Part shown: one piece after another, positions 5,973 through 12,960 of the stretch
Numbering within the stretch: the first letter of the stretch is position 1
How the letters are laid out: every line of letters begins with the position of its first letter
Assembly: GCA_023412195.1 (NCBI GenBank)
Contig: JAEYNZ010000009.1
Span: 1 to 13,057 of the forward strand
Origin: Bacteroidota bacterium
Lineage (GTDB): Bacteria > Bacteroidota > Bacteroidia > Bacteroidales > Prolixibacteraceae
Length of the DNA: 13,057 nt
Reading direction: 5' to 3'
The notes under the pieces: generated by a model
Told to the model about the DNA's origin: nothing
The model's input: the letters and a program-made list of their open reading frames with translations, nothing else
Database searches by the model: none
Made by a program: the position numbers and the translations under genes

Positions 5973-7203
5973 ATTCAGGGTTGTTTACTTCGCCGATGAA
6001 CAATATGGCACCGGTATCATTTTCAGTTATAGCAAAAACAAATGGCCTGTCGACATAAAAGGGCACTGTCGGAGGTTCATCGCCGGCACTGGTTGTTGCG
6101 AAAACAAGTGCAGTTACTGCAGCAGCTTCTGTCCCTGTTTCGTTTACATCGATATAGGTTTTATGGATGGCCTGGCTGATATAGAGATACTCATCCGATA
6201 TTTTTGAGAAATTGGCACCGCTGGTGCTGAAAGCCTTATGCATTCCCATTGTTTCCAGTACCTTCTTCAATTGAACGTCGAAAGAATACTTAAAGCGCGG
6301 CATGGTTATGCTTACACGGTCGGTTAACTGGAAGGACTGCATCCATTCTTTCCATTTGTCTCCCGACAGGCCGGTTATGATATCTCCCGATTTGTTGTTG
6401 CCTTGGGGAAGAATGACAACCATGTTATACTGGCCTTTGCCGTATGGCATTTTAATGGCTTTGAACAGACTGTTGGATGTATAGGGAAGCTTTTCGAGCT
6501 TGCTCATCATGGGGATTTCTATGGTGCTTCCATTATGTTTCTGAAAGCTGAGCATTTTGGTGCCTTCCTCATCAAACTCGTTTGTCCATGTGCCATAAAA
6601 ATAGATGGCATTTAATAGTACAAGCCTGTCCAGCGGATTGAGCTTATCGATGATTTTCTCAATCTTAGCATGTGTTTTATCTGCTACCCAATTGTTGATG
6701 GTTTCGACAGCCTGGGGTGCCGTGAAGTCGATGGCTTCCACTTCGGCACCATAAATACTTTCCAGTGATGTTATGAAAGCCTGTTTTACAGGAAACCCTC
6801 CGGCATAGTAAAGAGCATTGGCAATTTCAAAAACAACTTTTTCATCAAGCGACTGTAGTGCTGAAATGAGCATTTTATACGACTGGTTGATCTCATCGAT
6901 TGTAAGGCCGCTTTTTCTGAGGACTTTCTCCATTTCAGATTTTGTTTCCTCTTCAGCCCCGTTATAGGCCAAAGCCAATGCCACTGAAACGCTCAGCGGC
7001 GATACCATCAGGTTTTCCTCTTTGCTTTCCAGCCGTACCTGCCGGAATAGTTCCAGTCCGAAAGCATTGTCGGCTTCTACCAACTGTGCTGATTTATTGT
7101 CAAGATCAATTACCTTGTTTTCATTTCCCTCCAGTTCATCTTTTTTGCAGGAACTGGCTGTTGTCAGGAAAAATACAACTGTAAGAAGCAGGATTGTCTT
7201 CAT
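5962..7203 (-). CDS. Lipoprotein serpin 1 (serine protease inhibitor)
   Basis: This is a full-length serpin of 413 residues. I chose the ATG at 7203 rather than the in-frame one at 7236 because it starts a lipoprotein signal (MKTILLLTVVFFLTTASSC, lipidated C19). Serpin landmarks are NLMVSPLSVSVALALAYNGA, INNWVADKTHAKI, LVLLNAIYFYGTW, MPYGKGQYNMVVILP and RPFVFAITENDTGAILFIG. The hinge GTEAAAVTA (357-365) keeps the small residues required for loop insertion, so it should be inhibitory. Counting P15 from that Gly, P1 is about T371 and P1' S372 (loop LVFATTSAGDEPP), which predicts a target that prefers small or neutral side chains, such as an elastase-like protease; the exact scissile bond is uncertain. 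Known relatives include miropin of Tannerella forsythia. It sits 130 bases after serpin 2 and overlaps the NigD-like gene. Confidence 0.95.
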   Translation of the reverse strand: MKTILLLTVVFFLTTASSCKKDELEGNENKVIDLDNKSAQLVEADNAFGLELFRQVRLESKEENLMVSPLSVSVALALAYNGAEEETKSEMEKVLRKSGLTIDEINQSYKMLISALQSLDEKVVFEIANALYYAGGFPVKQAFITSLESIYGAEVEAIDFTAPQAVETINNWVADKTHAKIEKIIDKLNPLDRLVLLNAIYFYGTWTNEFDEEGTKMLSFQKHNGSTIEIPMMSKLEKLPYTSNSLFKAIKMPYGKGQYNMVVILPQGNNKSGDIITGLSGDKWKEWMQSFQLTDRVSITMPRFKYSFDVQLKKVLETMGMHKAFSTSGANFSKISDEYLYISQAIHKTYIDVNETGTEAAAVTALVFATTSAGDEPPTVPFYVDRPFVFAITENDTGAILFIGEVNNPEYDQ

Positions 7204-7333
7204 AGGTGAATATACTTTGAAATTGAATCTGTCCATTTTGTCATATCATTCTGCATTCATTCTTCATCAGCTTCTTTTAACATGCTGGTAATTCAGAATT
7301 TGCATGTATTCAAAAAACCTGCCATCTTTTTAG

Positions 7334-8566
7334 TTATTCCTGCAGTTGCAGTGGATCTTTCACCGTCCCCATAAACAGAATGGCACCTGTTTTTTCTTCG
7401 GTAATGGCATACATAAATGGCCGGTTTGCCAAAAACTGCAGTTTATCCGGATTGTACGACAATCTTTCTATTGCAACAACCGTTACTGCAGCTGCTTCTG
7501 TTCCTTCTTCATTTACTTCAATAAAAGTTTTATGTTTTACGTAGTCGATAAACAGATCCTCGTTTCTGTTGATCCCACTAAAATCGGCCTTGCCTGTAAA
7601 TGCCACTCCCATTCCCATTGTAGTAAGAACGTCATTTAGCTTGATTTCGTACTTGTACCTAAAACGCGGAAGATGAAGTTCAACTTTTTGAGCAGGCACA
7701 AAGGCTTTTATCCATTCATCCCAGTTTTGCAATGTCAGGGAGGCAATCATATCGGTTAAAGTTTTGTCATGGTTGGGCAGGAAGATATGCATGTTGAAAT
7801 TGCCCTTTCCATATGGAAGGCGAATTGCACTGAACAAATCGTTTTTTACATAGGCTACCGTATCTGTTAGTTGCATCATGTCTGCCTGTACAGCTGTACC
7901 ATTTTCAAGATAAAATGGTTGTTTTCTTGTTTCAGATTCCTTGAACTGGCTTTTCCAGACACCCTTGAAGTAAATGGCATTGAGCAGGAACATCACGTGG
8001 TCAGCTTTAATTTCGCTGATGATCTGATCGATTTTATCGTGCGTTTTCACTGAAACCCAGTCGTTAATTGTTTTTAGAGCCAGCTGCTCGTTTAAAAAAT
8101 CAAGTGCTGATACCTGGGCATCATAGTAGTTCCGGTTGGTGGATACGAAATCGCTTTCAACTGTAAAGTCTTGCCGGTAGAAAATGGCATTGGCAATTTC
8201 CATCAGCACCTTAGGATCAAGTGATTTGAGGGCACGGACCAGATCGCGGTACGATGCATTAATTTCGGCGGGTTCAAGGCCGTACACCTTCAGGGTGTTT
8301 TCCATTGCCGTTTTTGTTTCTCCCTGTGCACCATTATATGTCATGGCCAAAGCCAGGCTAACGCTCAGGGGCGAAATCATGATGTTTTCATTTTCTGTTT
8401 CCGATAAAAATACATGCTGAAAAAGTTCCAGCCCGAATACATTTTCTGCTTCAATCAGCTGTGCGGTTTTTTCTGTAACTTCTATCTCAGGAGTGATCAT
8501 TTCATCCTCAGTTTTGCAACCGTAAAAGCATACCAGCACTATAAGCCACAGGAAGAATGTCTTCAT
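7334..8566 (-). CDS. Lipoprotein serpin 2 (serine protease inhibitor)
   Basis: This is a full-length serpin of 410 residues when started at the ATG at 8566. That ATG, or the one two codons upstream at 8572, leads straight into a lipoprotein signal, MKTFFLWLIVLVCFYGC (lipidated C17). The upstream ATG at 8629 would add an unlikely polar extension. Landmarks are NIMISPLSVSLALAMTYNGA, INDWVSVKTHDKI, MFLLNAIYFKGVW, LPYGKGNFNMHIFLP and NRPFMYAITEEKTGAILFMG. The hinge GTEAAAVTV (355-363) is intact. Counting from it, P1 is about L369 and P1' S370 in the loop VAIERLSYNPD; R368 is an alternative P1. This predicts chymotrypsin-, trypsin- or subtilisin-like targets, unlike serpin 1. The two proteins align along their length and are clearly paralogues. 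It is the first gene of the minus-strand group and is divergent from the sigma factor. Confidence 0.95.
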   Translation of the reverse strand: MKTFFLWLIVLVCFYGCKTEDEMITPEIEVTEKTAQLIEAENVFGLELFQHVFLSETENENIMISPLSVSLALAMTYNGAQGETKTAMENTLKVYGLEPAEINASYRDLVRALKSLDPKVLMEIANAIFYRQDFTVESDFVSTNRNYYDAQVSALDFLNEQLALKTINDWVSVKTHDKIDQIISEIKADHVMFLLNAIYFKGVWKSQFKESETRKQPFYLENGTAVQADMMQLTDTVAYVKNDLFSAIRLPYGKGNFNMHIFLPNHDKTLTDMIASLTLQNWDEWIKAFVPAQKVELHLPRFRYKYEIKLNDVLTTMGMGVAFTGKADFSGINRNEDLFIDYVKHKTFIEVNEEGTEAAAVTVVAIERLSYNPDKLQFLANRPFMYAITEEKTGAILFMGTVKDPLQLQE

Positions 8567-8629
8567 ATACATAAATTTTAAAGTTGTACGAATAACAGTT
8601 TCTTTTTGTTGGTAAAAATTCATTATCAT

Positions 8630-8645
8630 CCTGAATATTTTCAGG
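8630..8645. promoter_or_regulatory. Short perfect hairpin in the serpin/sigma divergent region
   Basis: CCTGAA and TTCAGG flank a TATT loop (6-bp stem). It lies in the 259-base region between the divergent serpin 2 and sigma-factor starts, where control sites for both would be expected. It could be an operator or a leader hairpin for the serpin transcript; short palindromes also arise by chance. Confidence 0.25.
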
Positions 8646-8809
8646 TAACTGTAATAAAGAGGGGCTTGATTATAAAAAGGTTGCGCAGGGAAATAATTAT
8701 TTTTTCATCAACGCAACCAAATGAGCACCGATGCAATCTATTAGATCAGAGGCAGAAAGGGAAACGGATGATAAAACAGATAAATAAAAGCGAAAGAGGA
8801 ATTTATCCT

Positions 8810-8817
8810 TATTTTTG
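8810..8817 (+). promoter_or_regulatory. -7 box-like TATTTTTG just before the sigma-factor gene
   Basis: TATTTTTG fits the Bacteroidota -7 consensus TAnnTTTG exactly. It ends 8 bases before the TTG start at 8826, so transcription from it would give an almost leaderless message. No -33 TTTG is seen at the usual spacing. Either this box or the overlapping GAGGA ribosome-binding-like sequence (8817-8821) is fortuitous. Confidence 0.3.
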
Positions 8818-8825
8818 AGGAACTT

Positions 8826-9401
8826 TTGCAGAAGAAATTGGAAGAACTTAGATTACTAGTAAAGGATTGTGCCTCGGGTAATGTGCGTGCACAGGAAAAG
8901 CTCTACCGGATGTTTGCGCCAAAAATGTTTGGTGTATGCCTGCGGTATGCAAAGGACCGGACTGAAGCTGAAGACAATTTGCAGGAAGGATTTGTTAAGG
9001 TTTTTTCCAATATTGAAAATTTCAGGCATGATGGTTCTTTTGAAGGATGGATCAGGAAGATCATGGTAAATACCTCCCTCAAGAAGTACAGGAAAAAGCA
9101 TGTTCTTTATCCGGTTGAAGATATGACATCATTTGAGCCTCTTGAATTTCCTGAAGAAACGTTGTCAAAAATGGGGGCAGATGAGCTGTTGTCGCTGATT
9201 CAGCAACTTCCTCCGCGTTACAGAATGGTATTTAACCTGTATGTCATGGATGGCATGAGCCATCAGGAAATCAGTGAAGCCATGAACATTACAGTGGGAA
9301 CCTCTAAATCGAATCTTGCAAGGGCAAGAGAAATTCTTAAAAAGAAGGTTTTTAATCTTTACGGTGAAATAAAGTCGAATGCAAATTATTCTGCATCATG
9401 A
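8826..9401 (+). CDS. ECF-type RNA polymerase sigma factor (sigma-70 family)
   Basis: This 191-residue protein has the two-domain ECF layout. Sigma region 2 spans about residues 24-92: EKLYRMFAPKMFGVCLRYA, the polymerase-binding DRTEAEDNLQEGFVKVF, then FEGWIRKIMVNTSLKKYRK. Sigma region 4 spans about 122-175: LIQQLPPRYRMVFNLYVMDG, then the helix-turn-helix MSHQEISEAMNITVGTSKSNLARAREILKK. It directs RNA polymerase to a small regulon, probably envelope genes. There is no in-frame ATG between the upstream stop at 8781 and residue 29, so the start must be a rare codon. TTG at 8826, 4 bases after GAGGA, gives an N-terminus of the right length; TTG at 8838 is an alternative. The stop overlaps the ATG of the next gene (ATGA), the usual arrangement with a cognate anti-sigma factor. 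Confidence 0.93.
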   Translation: MQKKLEELRLLVKDCASGNVRAQEKLYRMFAPKMFGVCLRYAKDRTEAEDNLQEGFVKVFSNIENFRHDGSFEGWIRKIMVNTSLKKYRKKHVLYPVEDMTSFEPLEFPEETLSKMGADELLSLIQQLPPRYRMVFNLYVMDGMSHQEISEAMNITVGTSKSNLARAREILKKKVFNLYGEIKSNANYSAS

Positions 9402-10786
9402 AGGATGAACATCATATAGATAAAATATTCAGGGAGAAACTTGAGAGTTTTTCTGAGGAACCGCCTGCATTTATCTGGCCCGGCATCATGGATCAGATGA
9501 AAGCTGCACGGCTGAATAAGCGCAGGGTATGGTACAGCTGGTCGGCAGTTGCCGCATTATTGTTGATGGCTTTTATTGCCGGATGGTATCTGAATGAAAA
9601 TACATCACCTTCGGGAATTGTTCAGACAGAACCTGCCATGCAGGATAACTTACCGGTTCAGGATAAGAATGATCCTGTGAAAGAAACACCTTCAGGCGAA
9701 GAAGTCCCGGAGCCAGCAAGAGAAAATATGCTTTATGCAGATTCTGAAGCTGGCAGAAAAGAACACGTTCCGGCATCAGAAAGGCAGCAAACTGTCAGAA
9801 AAGAAGAACCCCTTACAATCAGAAGAGCCGACCTGGCATTTTTTAGAAGGCTGGAACCTGCAGAAGCTGTTGTTATGGCTTCAGAAGAGGCTGTACAGCA
9901 TGAAACGGTATTATGGACAGAAGTAAAAACCGGTTTTTCTGACATTGAGCAGGAAATAATAGCCGGCAATATCAGGTCAAATGAAAAAGTTCCGGCACCT
10001 GAAGATAAATGGAAGGTAGGCATGAATGTTTCACCAGGGTATTCTTCTTATTCTGCCAGGCACAGTTCAGCTTATGCCAGCAATATGACCTATGAGGCTA
10101 CTGACGGAAACAGCAATATGAGCGGAGGAATCTCAGTCAGATACAAAACAGCAAAAAGATGGAATGTGGAGAGCGGAGTCTATTATGCTCAGAACGGACA
10201 GAAAACAGGCAGCTCACCCCAGTTGTTTGCAGGCAGGAAGGAAGCTTTGTATGATGCGGCACCTGCTGAAAGGCTTTATTTCAATACAGCTGTTGCCATG
10301 ACCAACAACCAGATTTCCATGAACAGCACAGCCGGGGTGATTGAAATTGAAAATATGCCAAAAGGTGCTGAAATTGCTGCCAACCTTGAATCGACAGCCG
10401 GTTTTCATAATGCATTTATATCCCAGGGAGAATTTTCCCAGGTATTCGATTTTGTTGAAGTCCCTTTATACCTCCGGTACCTGCTGTTTGGCTCAAGAAT
10501 GAATGTTGAACTGATTGGCGGTATAAATGCTGGTATCGTTGTTGCCAACAATGCATACCTCGATAACCAATATGGCCCGCAGCATATAGGAAAAACAAGC
10601 GATATTTCAACTATTAACCTCTCAGGAACGATGGGAGTGGGGTTTACATACAACCTTGGCAGGAGGTTATCTTTTGCTCTGGAGCCCAGGATGAATTATT
10701 ATCTCAATTCCATCAGCCGCAATGATGAAGTTGATTTCAGGCCTTATCGTGTTGGTTTCTATACCGGAATCTATTATTCATTTTGA
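9398..10786 (+). CDS. Anti-sigma-like protein fused to an outer-membrane beta-barrel domain
   Basis: This 462-residue protein starts inside the sigma-factor stop codon. Residues 1-43 are a charged cytoplasmic-type segment (DKIFREKLESFSEEPP..WPGIMDQMKAARLNKRR) that fits an anti-sigma head. A single membrane segment follows at about 46-64 (WSAVAALLLMAFIAGWYL). Residues 65-203 are a low-complexity, Glu/Pro-rich periplasmic linker. From about 204 on, the sequence alternates as in an outer-membrane barrel (KWKVGMNVSPGYSSYS, GISVRYKTAKRWNVESGVYYA, PLYLRYLLFG, GFTYNLGRRLSFALEPRMNYYL) and ends in the terminal aromatic of such barrels (GIYYSF). It may link the cell surface to sigma release. This hybrid layout recurs behind ECF sigma genes in Bacteroidota, but whether the barrel inserts in the outer membrane while the head stays in the cytoplasm is unproven. 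Confidence 0.88.
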   Translation: MKDEHHIDKIFREKLESFSEEPPAFIWPGIMDQMKAARLNKRRVWYSWSAVAALLLMAFIAGWYLNENTSPSGIVQTEPAMQDNLPVQDKNDPVKETPSGEEVPEPARENMLYADSEAGRKEHVPASERQQTVRKEEPLTIRRADLAFFRRLEPAEAVVMASEEAVQHETVLWTEVKTGFSDIEQEIIAGNIRSNEKVPAPEDKWKVGMNVSPGYSSYSARHSSAYASNMTYEATDGNSNMSGGISVRYKTAKRWNVESGVYYAQNGQKTGSSPQLFAGRKEALYDAAPAERLYFNTAVAMTNNQISMNSTAGVIEIENMPKGAEIAANLESTAGFHNAFISQGEFSQVFDFVEVPLYLRYLLFGSRMNVELIGGINAGIVVANNAYLDNQYGPQHIGKTSDISTINLSGTMGVGFTYNLGRRLSFALEPRMNYYLNSISRNDEVDFRPYRVGFYTGIYYSF

Positions 10787-10794
10787 AAATTCTA

Positions 10795-10804
10795 TTTTTA
10801 TCTT
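10795..10804. repeat. Left copy of the 10-bp direct repeat flanking the inverted receptor fragment
   Basis: TTTTTATCTT here is repeated in the same orientation at 11286-11295. The copies bracket the point where similarity to TonB receptors stops on each side. This may be a target duplication or microhomology used in a rearrangement. The word is A/T-rich, so chance is possible. Confidence 0.4.
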
Positions 10805-11288
10805 GAAAGTTTATTGAAACCGGAAGATCTAGTGTGTGAATTATGTCGTGAGGCTTATCATACATTGAAGGATAATAACTGCCCTTCATGAAGTTTTCTT
10901 CACCATAAGGAGAAACCGTTTTCTGGAATGTACGCGAAAATACATATCTAAACATGCCCTTCAGCCTCCCGCTGTTTTTAACCGCACTTAACTCTATACC
11001 GGCAGAGAAACCCCTTGCAGGTATCAGTGCCGTTTCTATATGCTGATTCATAATCAGCCGGGCCCCGTTTTTGTATTCCACCAGGTTTTGCATGTACTTG
11101 TAATACATTTCCACCGACAGGTCAACACCTTTAAACAAGGAACCGTTTTCCACCCCTACAGCAACCTGATCGCTCATGAGAGGCTTCATGTGATAATCTG
11201 CAGGCTTCAAAGTTTCAGCAGGTGAAGCAACTGCATTATTGCTGAGCGAATCAGCCGGAGAAAAGACATTTTGGGTCGGGTCAGTTTT
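10805..11288 (-). pseudogene. Internal fragment of a SusC-like TonB-dependent receptor, truncated at both ends
   Basis: The minus-strand frame is open from 11288 down to 10737, with a TAA at 11289-11291 just upstream. It has no ATG at its beginning; about 160-180 residues match the C-terminal barrel part of a TonB-dependent receptor. Diagnostic stretches are KPLMSDQVAVGVE, LSVEMYYKYMQNLVEYKNGA, LIMNQHIETALIPARGFSAG, LKGMFRYVFSRTFQKT and GSYYPSMYDKPHDIIHTLD. I recall these (NLVEYK.GA...N..IET, YP..YDKPHD) from receptors that pair with DUF4249 lipoproteins. Signal peptide, plug and most of the barrel are missing. On the other side, similarity ends at PVSINF, and the remaining codons read backwards into the end of the barrel gene. 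It cannot be functional as it stands. Receptors of this class normally exceed 700 residues. Confidence 0.8.
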
Positions 11289-11388
11289 TTATCTTTCTGA
11301 TGTTAAGGGGAAGGTGGAAATTTCTGTTGAAGGTATTACGTCTGAAGGGAAAATTTTCAAAATCTATGAAACAGTTGAAGTGAAATGA
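11284..11388 (+). pseudogene. C-terminal remnant of a macroglobulin (MG2)-type secreted protein
   Basis: The frame ending in TGA at 11386-11388 encodes SVFYLSDVKGKVEISVEGIT followed by SEGKIFKIYETVEVK. This matches my memory of the last strand pair of Bacteroidota MG2/alpha-2-macroglobulin-like or carboxypeptidase-regulatory proteins (FYxSDvxGxixIxVEGiTxdGk). Only about 35 codons remain. Upstream the frame stays open to a TAA at 11194, but it reads antisense receptor sequence. The stop overlaps the next ATG (ATGA), so this tail once belonged to a gene translationally coupled to 11385-12122. Gene loss here means the downstream genes may now lack their original coupling. Confidence 0.62.
11286..11295. 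repeat. Right copy of the 10-bp direct repeat flanking the inverted receptor fragment
   Basis: TTTTTATCTT is identical to 10795-10804. It lies at the edge of the receptor fragment and within the first preserved codons (FYL) of the macroglobulin-like tail. Confidence 0.4.
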
Positions 11389-12122
11389 AGCGTATATTAT
11401 GCATATTGATTTTGATGACAGGATATTCCATAATGTTTAATGTTTATGCCCAGGTTCCTTCCTTCGATTGGCAGGCACTTGGTGAAAATTCGAACCGGCT
11501 GGAAGGAAAACTTACAGGCACAATCTATCACTTGCCGGTTGAAGTCAGCAGCAGGCATTTTCTGCAGGAAAAATTTATGAATGGAGACGTATTACTGGAA
11601 GATGGTGATCTTTATAAGAATCTGCACCTAAGGTATCTTGCACTTGGCGATCAACTGGCGGCCTATAATTCAGGCCTTCACCAGATGTTTATTGTTGACA
11701 AGAAAAAGGTGAGCAGGTTCACAATCAGGAATGAAATGGGAAACCAGGAATTCATTAAAGTACATCTTAATGCCGGAATCAGCGGGCAGGACCGTTTTTT
11801 TGAGATCAGATATGAAGGAACCAGGTGGTTTCTGGTGTTTCATCAGATTGTAGAAGAAAAAACAAGTATATACAGGAATGAGCATGGTAAGCTGAGAGAT
11901 ACGATATTAAAGCAAAGAAAAACTTATTTTATGTATGATCCTTCCACAGAGAAATTCAGGTACCTCTATAGCAGCCGCCGCTCATTTGTAAGAATATTCC
12001 CTGAGAATAAAAATGAAGTCAGGCGGTTGTTTCGTAAGAACCAGCTTTACAGGTTTGATGAACTTGAAATGATAAATGCATTCAGGATTTTAGATGAAGC
12101 AGGTTTTTTTGAAAATAAATAA
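11385..12122 (+). CDS. Secreted protein of unknown function
   Basis: This 245-residue protein has a signal peptide (MKRILCILILMTGYSIMFNVYA, cleavage before QVPSF). The mature part is probably beta-rich with a basic C-terminal third: GDVLLEDGDLYKNLHLRYLALGDQL at 67-91 (given by position and ends), then RFFEIRYEGTRWFLVFHQI, KQRKTYFMYDPSTEKFRYL, and SRRSFVRIFPENKNEVRRLF. I recall the 'dG..y.nl.LrY....dql' and 'F.rIFPenK.evr.lfrk' patterns from uncharacterised Bacteroidota secreted proteins, but no function is known. Its ATG overlaps the stop of the macroglobulin-like remnant, which shows the original operon order. No membrane segments or cysteines suggestive of lipidation are seen beyond the signal peptide. 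It is followed 52 bases later by the small barrel gene on the same strand. Confidence 0.85.
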   Translation: MKRILCILILMTGYSIMFNVYAQVPSFDWQALGENSNRLEGKLTGTIYHLPVEVSSRHFLQEKFMNGDVLLEDGDLYKNLHLRYLALGDQLAAYNSGLHQMFIVDKKKVSRFTIRNEMGNQEFIKVHLNAGISGQDRFFEIRYEGTRWFLVFHQIVEEKTSIYRNEHGKLRDTILKQRKTYFMYDPSTEKFRYLYSSRRSFVRIFPENKNEVRRLFRKNQLYRFDELEMINAFRILDEAGFFENK

Positions 12123-12174
12123 CACGCAACGCAACCCCTGCACCTTTTATACCATCTAGCATAAAAAGATTGTT

Positions 12175-12948
12175 ATGAAAAAATTGTGCTGTATCATATC
12201 AGTTTTACTGATATCTGTAACCGTTTTTGCACAGGCAGAAAGAGGCCAAGTGTACCTGAAGAACGGTACAATTCTCAAGGGTAAGTACCGGTGGATTGAT
12301 GATTCCAAAAAGTTGCAGGTGGAAACAGCCGGCAACATATGGGTGTTCAGCGACAGGGAGGTTGAAAGGGTTACCGGCAGACGTGGGGCCAATGTATATG
12401 AGGCACCTTCTTTTCCTGTGAATTCACGATTTTTCTCCCGGGTAGAATTGGGTGTACTTGCTGGGAATTCTCAAAACAGCCAGGATGCCCCATTGAGTGT
12501 GACAGGTTCACTGAACTGGCGGATTGGTTCTGTTTTCTCAATAGGGCCTGGGTTTGGGGCGGAATTCCTAAAGGAGACATATCTTCCCGCTTTTATAAAC
12601 ATGGAACTTAAATGGAGAAAATCATTGTCATCGCCTTATCTTTTTCTGAAAGGGGGATATCAGGTACCCCTGGAGGATTCCCGCGAAATATATTATGATG
12701 TGAGGCCAATGTCATCTGCCATCTGGCCCGGACCGTGGCCCGGATACAACTTCGGCAAACTAGAGCCGCTGGGTGGCCCAATGGCGAATGCAGGATTGGG
12801 ATATTCCCATATTTTCTCTTCCGGATTTGGTATGTCGGTTGCATTTGGCTACCAGTTTCACCGGCTCCAATATACGGGGGAAAAAGACTATAGGCTGGAT
12901 ATCGACTACAACCGGCTCACTGTTAAACTTGGTTTCATCTTCAATTAA
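12175..12948 (+). CDS. Small outer-membrane beta-barrel protein
   Basis: This 257-residue protein has a signal peptide (MKKLCCIISVLLISVTVFA, cleavage before QAERG). Residues 24-60 contain GQVYLKNGTILKGKYRWID, a short SH3-like or Sm-like beta motif frequent in Bacteroidota surface proteins. From about 85 the sequence alternates hydrophobic and polar residues as in an 8-to-10-strand barrel (RFFSRVELGVLAG, VTGSLNWRIGSVFSIGPGFG, PAFINMELKWRKS, PYLFLKGGYQVPL, ANAGLGYSHIFSSGFGMSVA, RLTVKLGFIFN). The final FIFN is close to the aromatic-ending barrel signature. It has a Trp/Pro-rich extracellular-type loop (AIWPGPWPGYNFG, 182-194). The next lipoprotein starts 12 bases after its stop, which indicates a shared transcript. 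The precise function is unknown. Confidence 0.87.
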   Translation: MKKLCCIISVLLISVTVFAQAERGQVYLKNGTILKGKYRWIDDSKKLQVETAGNIWVFSDREVERVTGRRGANVYEAPSFPVNSRFFSRVELGVLAGNSQNSQDAPLSVTGSLNWRIGSVFSIGPGFGAEFLKETYLPAFINMELKWRKSLSSPYLFLKGGYQVPLEDSREIYYDVRPMSSAIWPGPWPGYNFGKLEPLGGPMANAGLGYSHIFSSGFGMSVAFGYQFHRLQYTGEKDYRLDIDYNRLTVKLGFIFN

Positions 12949-12960
12949 TAAACCGGACTC

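Larger units (their letters stand above)
10787..11384. other. Rearranged stretch without an intact gene
   Basis: Between the barrel gene and the next intact gene there are 598 bases made of two gene fragments on opposite strands: an inverted TonB-receptor piece and the tail of a macroglobulin-like gene. The 10-base word TTTTTATCTT occurs at 10795-10804 and again at 11286-11295, almost exactly at the two edges of the inverted piece. No transposase or terminal inverted repeats are seen. Confidence 0.7.

Noticed and set aside
7204..7333. Search for a separate promoter between the two serpin genes
   Set aside because: No TAnnTTTG-type box was found on the minus strand, so I treat the genes as probably co-transcribed, although the 130-base gap leaves this open.
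8606..8818. 70-codon plus-strand frame between serpin 2 and the sigma factor
   Set aside because: It overlaps the serpin 5' region in antisense, has no recognisable domain and runs through the likely divergent promoter region; it is probably a chance frame.
10737..10804. Extension of the receptor fragment into the end of the barrel gene
   Set aside because: The frame stays open to 10737, but these residues are antisense to the barrel gene and do not resemble a receptor.
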